DNA of 7,830 bases from CAZCZY01 sp964503525 (GTDB lineage Bacteria > Patescibacteriota > JAUYIX01), in NCBI GenBank assembly GCA_964503525.1, contig CAZCZY010000020.1:1-7830 (forward strand), in the 5' to 3' direction. This document shows, piece after piece, positions 6,202 to 7,830 of this stretch. The translations under genes were made by a program, and so were the position numbers. Numbering within the stretch: the first letter of the stretch is position 1; the number at the start of each line of letters is the position of its first letter. The notes beneath the pieces are model-generated. The model was not told the origin of the DNA and searched no databases. It saw nothing but the letters and a program-made list of their open reading frames with translations.

Positions 6202-6298
6202 CTAATTGCGGAGATTGACTTAAACCAACAAATAGGACAGACTCTGCAGTTCGTTCGTTAAAAATAATGCGAGTCGAAAAAAGAAGGGAGCTCAGGAT

Positions 6299-7705
6299 AT
6301 GAAGTGCGTTTGGGTCGGTACATTCGCAATTGCGCTATCAGTCAATGCTGCCAGTGCGCTCAGTGAAGAATGGAAATCAGCGATCTACCCGGGTATGACG
6401 GAACGCAACCCCGTGCCATTGAATATGCAACTGCCGCTGCTCAAACCGGCACAGCAGATCGAGGCGGGACAAGCCTTTTGGGTCCTTGTCGAGGATATTC
6501 CATATCCAGAATTCAAACCCTTGCTTTGCAAGATGCTTGCCTCTGGACACGTGGTTCTCACCTTTGAGAACTATGCCAAGACAATTGGAGGACATGCCAC
6601 AACCCATACGTGCTTGGATCCGGCATTCACCAAATTTATTTTTGATGTGCCGCACGCTTTTTTGATCGACAGCAAGCTAACACATCAAGATAAAGTTGCC
6701 GTCCTGTACCACGAGTTTCAACACCTTGAAGAACTCTGGACTGGTGAGGCCACGTCCGCTGAATATCAGATGCCATCACCGGTCGATCGCTGGATCGCAG
6801 ACCTTTGGAGTCATACAAAACGCAACTTTTTATCCGAGCTCAACGCCTACTGCGAAGAGTGCCGTTTGGCACATCAGCAGGGGTGGTCGCTCTCAATGCC
6901 AGTTTGCCAAGACTACGAGGCAAACGGCATTCGCGGACTGGCGTTTTACTTGATGCGTACTCAGTTGAGCAAAAATGTTTACGGACCAAACGCTCGTTTC
7001 ATGGAAGAGTGGATGGACGAGTTTTTGCTGACGCGGTCAACGCCAGAAGAATTGGCCCTCGATCGCAGTCGTATCAGTGAGATACAAGCAACCGGAAATT
7101 TCTCAGTAGTGACACCGGCGCAGTACGATGAGGTACGCACCAAGCTGCTGTCACTGCTAAAGGTGCACCCGCGAAATGAAGTGGCGGAGTTCGCGATGCT
7201 GTTAGAAGAAAAATTGCTCATTCTAAGGTGCAGTCAAAATGTTGAAAACGGTGAGCTGCGTAAAGGCGCAACTTATTTTGCAACATTTGTAACGCCCGAG
7301 GGCGATCAATATCCCATTCTAAACTTGGGATATCGCTTTATGACTGACACCACAGTCAGTGATCAGGAGCGAATGGCAGCACTCTGGCATGAGTACCAGC
7401 ACCTTCTGGAGTTGACCGCGCAGGCGGATGCAGTGGCGCGCTGGAATCCGTTTGCAAAACTTCCAGACGAACTGATGGCGCGCTACACCTACTTGTCTGA
7501 ACTCAATGCCTCGCGTGCGGAGTGCCAACTCGTCAGCGACATGCAGTGGCAAACACAGCGTTGCATGGAAATTGGAAAACTCGACGAACAATTCCCGGGG
7601 CGGTATGCCCAAAGAATGCTGCAAGACCCTGATTGGGCAAAGTTCGGCGAGCTTATCCGACAGGTCGCTTTGGAGCAAAAAGTTAGCGCCACTCAGGGCA
7701 AATAG
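6299..7705 (+). CDS. Exported protein with two tandem zinc-metallopeptidase-like (HExxH) modules
   Basis: A 468-residue protein, no named family recognised. ATG 6299 follows AAGGGAG (6284-6290) at 8 bases. A signal peptide covers about 1-20 (cleavage after ASA). Two modules repeat. Module 1 has HEFQHLEEL at 138-146 and LSELNA at 178-183. Module 2 has HEYQHLLEL at 364-372 and LSELNA at 399-404. The 26 residues 121-146 and 347-372 align without gaps. HExxH supplies two zinc-binding His and the catalytic Glu. The Glu of SELNA (180 and 401), 38 and 33 residues after the second His, is a good candidate third ligand, as in gluzincins. Cys188/Cys203 and Cys409/Cys422 recur eight residues after that Glu and again 13-15 later, suggesting a conserved disulfide. 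Inferred role: envelope or extracellular peptidase, or a catalytically dead binding protein. Codon use (7 AAG to 13 AAA) differs from the three preceding genes. Terminators lie on both sides. Confidence 0.92.
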   Translation: MKCVWVGTFAIALSVNAASALSEEWKSAIYPGMTERNPVPLNMQLPLLKPAQQIEAGQAFWVLVEDIPYPEFKPLLCKMLASGHVVLTFENYAKTIGGHATTHTCLDPAFTKFIFDVPHAFLIDSKLTHQDKVAVLYHEFQHLEELWTGEATSAEYQMPSPVDRWIADLWSHTKRNFLSELNAYCEECRLAHQQGWSLSMPVCQDYEANGIRGLAFYLMRTQLSKNVYGPNARFMEEWMDEFLLTRSTPEELALDRSRISEIQATGNFSVVTPAQYDEVRTKLLSLLKVHPRNEVAEFAMLLEEKLLILRCSQNVENGELRKGATYFATFVTPEGDQYPILNLGYRFMTDTTVSDQERMAALWHEYQHLLELTAQADAVARWNPFAKLPDELMARYTYLSELNASRAECQLVSDMQWQTQRCMEIGKLDEQFPGRYAQRMLQDPDWAKFGELIRQVALEQKVSATQGK

Positions 7706-7715
7706 GCTAGTTTTA

Positions 7716-7750
7716 GACCGGACGGTAATCTACCGCCCGGTCATTTTTTT
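7716..7750 (+). terminator. Intrinsic terminator after the double-HExxH gene
   Basis: GACCGGACGGTA (7716-7727), loop ATC, TACCGCCCGGTC (7731-7742): an 11-of-12 stem with one A/C mismatch, followed by A and seven T (7744-7750). It starts 10 bases after the stop codon. Confidence 0.92.
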
Positions 7751-7785
7751 ATGGCTCGATGGCCACAACCCCTAGGCTGGCCCTC

Positions 7786-7814
7786 TTGACATATAGCAAC
7801 TTAAATGTTATTGT
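7786..7814 (+). promoter_or_regulatory. Near-consensus sigma-70 promoter for a gene beyond the right edge
   Basis: A perfect TTGACA (7786-7791), an exact 17-base spacer, and TATTGT (7809-7814; 4 of 6 to TATAAT). It stands just after a strong terminator. Transcription would start near 7821, so the gene or RNA it drives is outside the window. It is the best promoter in the window. Confidence 0.72.
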
Positions 7815-7830
7815 CTCGGGCTTTAAACCT

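Noticed and set aside
6215..6243. TTGACT upstream of the double-HExxH gene as a promoter
   Set aside because: The -35 is good, but at 16-18 bases there is no acceptable -10. The best candidate, TAGGAC, is only 12 bases away, and the A/T-rich AATAAT near 6263 is too far downstream.
1..7830. CRISPR arrays, tRNA or rRNA genes, insertion sequences, attachment sites
   Set aside because: No regularly spaced repeats, cloverleaf-like segments, rRNA motifs or transposase-like proteins were seen on either strand.

Overview
The window suggests a bacterium, most probably a member of the Patescibacteria (Candidate Phyla Radiation). This rests mainly on the style of the HtrA/DegP protease at the left edge: the sequence around its active-site serine and its single PDZ domain resemble CPR and Gram-positive HtrA more than proteobacterial DegP. 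The flippase and the Wzz-like gene also have weak or no Shine-Dalgarno sites. This placement is inference and no marker gene confirms it. No rRNA, tRNA, CRISPR, transposase or phage gene was seen.

Left part (1-3140), envelope and surface polysaccharide: the C-terminal 262 residues of a serine protease (HtrA, + strand) converge on a Wzx-like polysaccharide flippase (- strand). The HtrA terminator hairpin lies inside the 3' end of the flippase gene. The flippase is divergent from a Wzz/YveK-like chain-length determinant homologue (+ strand). The roughly 90-base gap between them carries two candidate promoters that face each other. A clear intrinsic terminator closes the Wzz-like gene.

Middle part (3140-6200), exported proteins of unknown function: three + strand genes have strong ribosome sites and Sec or lipoprotein signals. 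The first is a 492-residue protein with an alpha-helical N-terminal domain, a polyproline hinge and a beta-rich C-terminal half ending like an outer-membrane barrel. The second is a 207-residue exported protein with a DxDxDxD segment. The third is a 183-residue lipoprotein. Codon use differs sharply from the flanking genes: lysine is AAG 52 times and AAA 5 times by hand count. The neighbours are mixed or favour AAA (HtrA 3:12, flippase 4:6, Wzz-like 8:4, last gene 7:13, AAG:AAA). This block may have been acquired, or may be under different expression selection.

Right part (6200-7830): a 468-residue exported protein is built from two tandem divergent copies of a zinc-metallopeptidase-like module. 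Each copy has HExxH followed 33-38 residues later by the same LSELNA motif. It is the most interesting gene here. It ends at a strong terminator, and a near-consensus sigma-70 promoter at the right edge starts the next unit outside the window.

Taken together the window is an envelope and secretome neighbourhood: surface glycan export and length control, protein quality control, and a run of uncharacterised exported proteins mostly separated by strong terminators, so largely transcribed independently.
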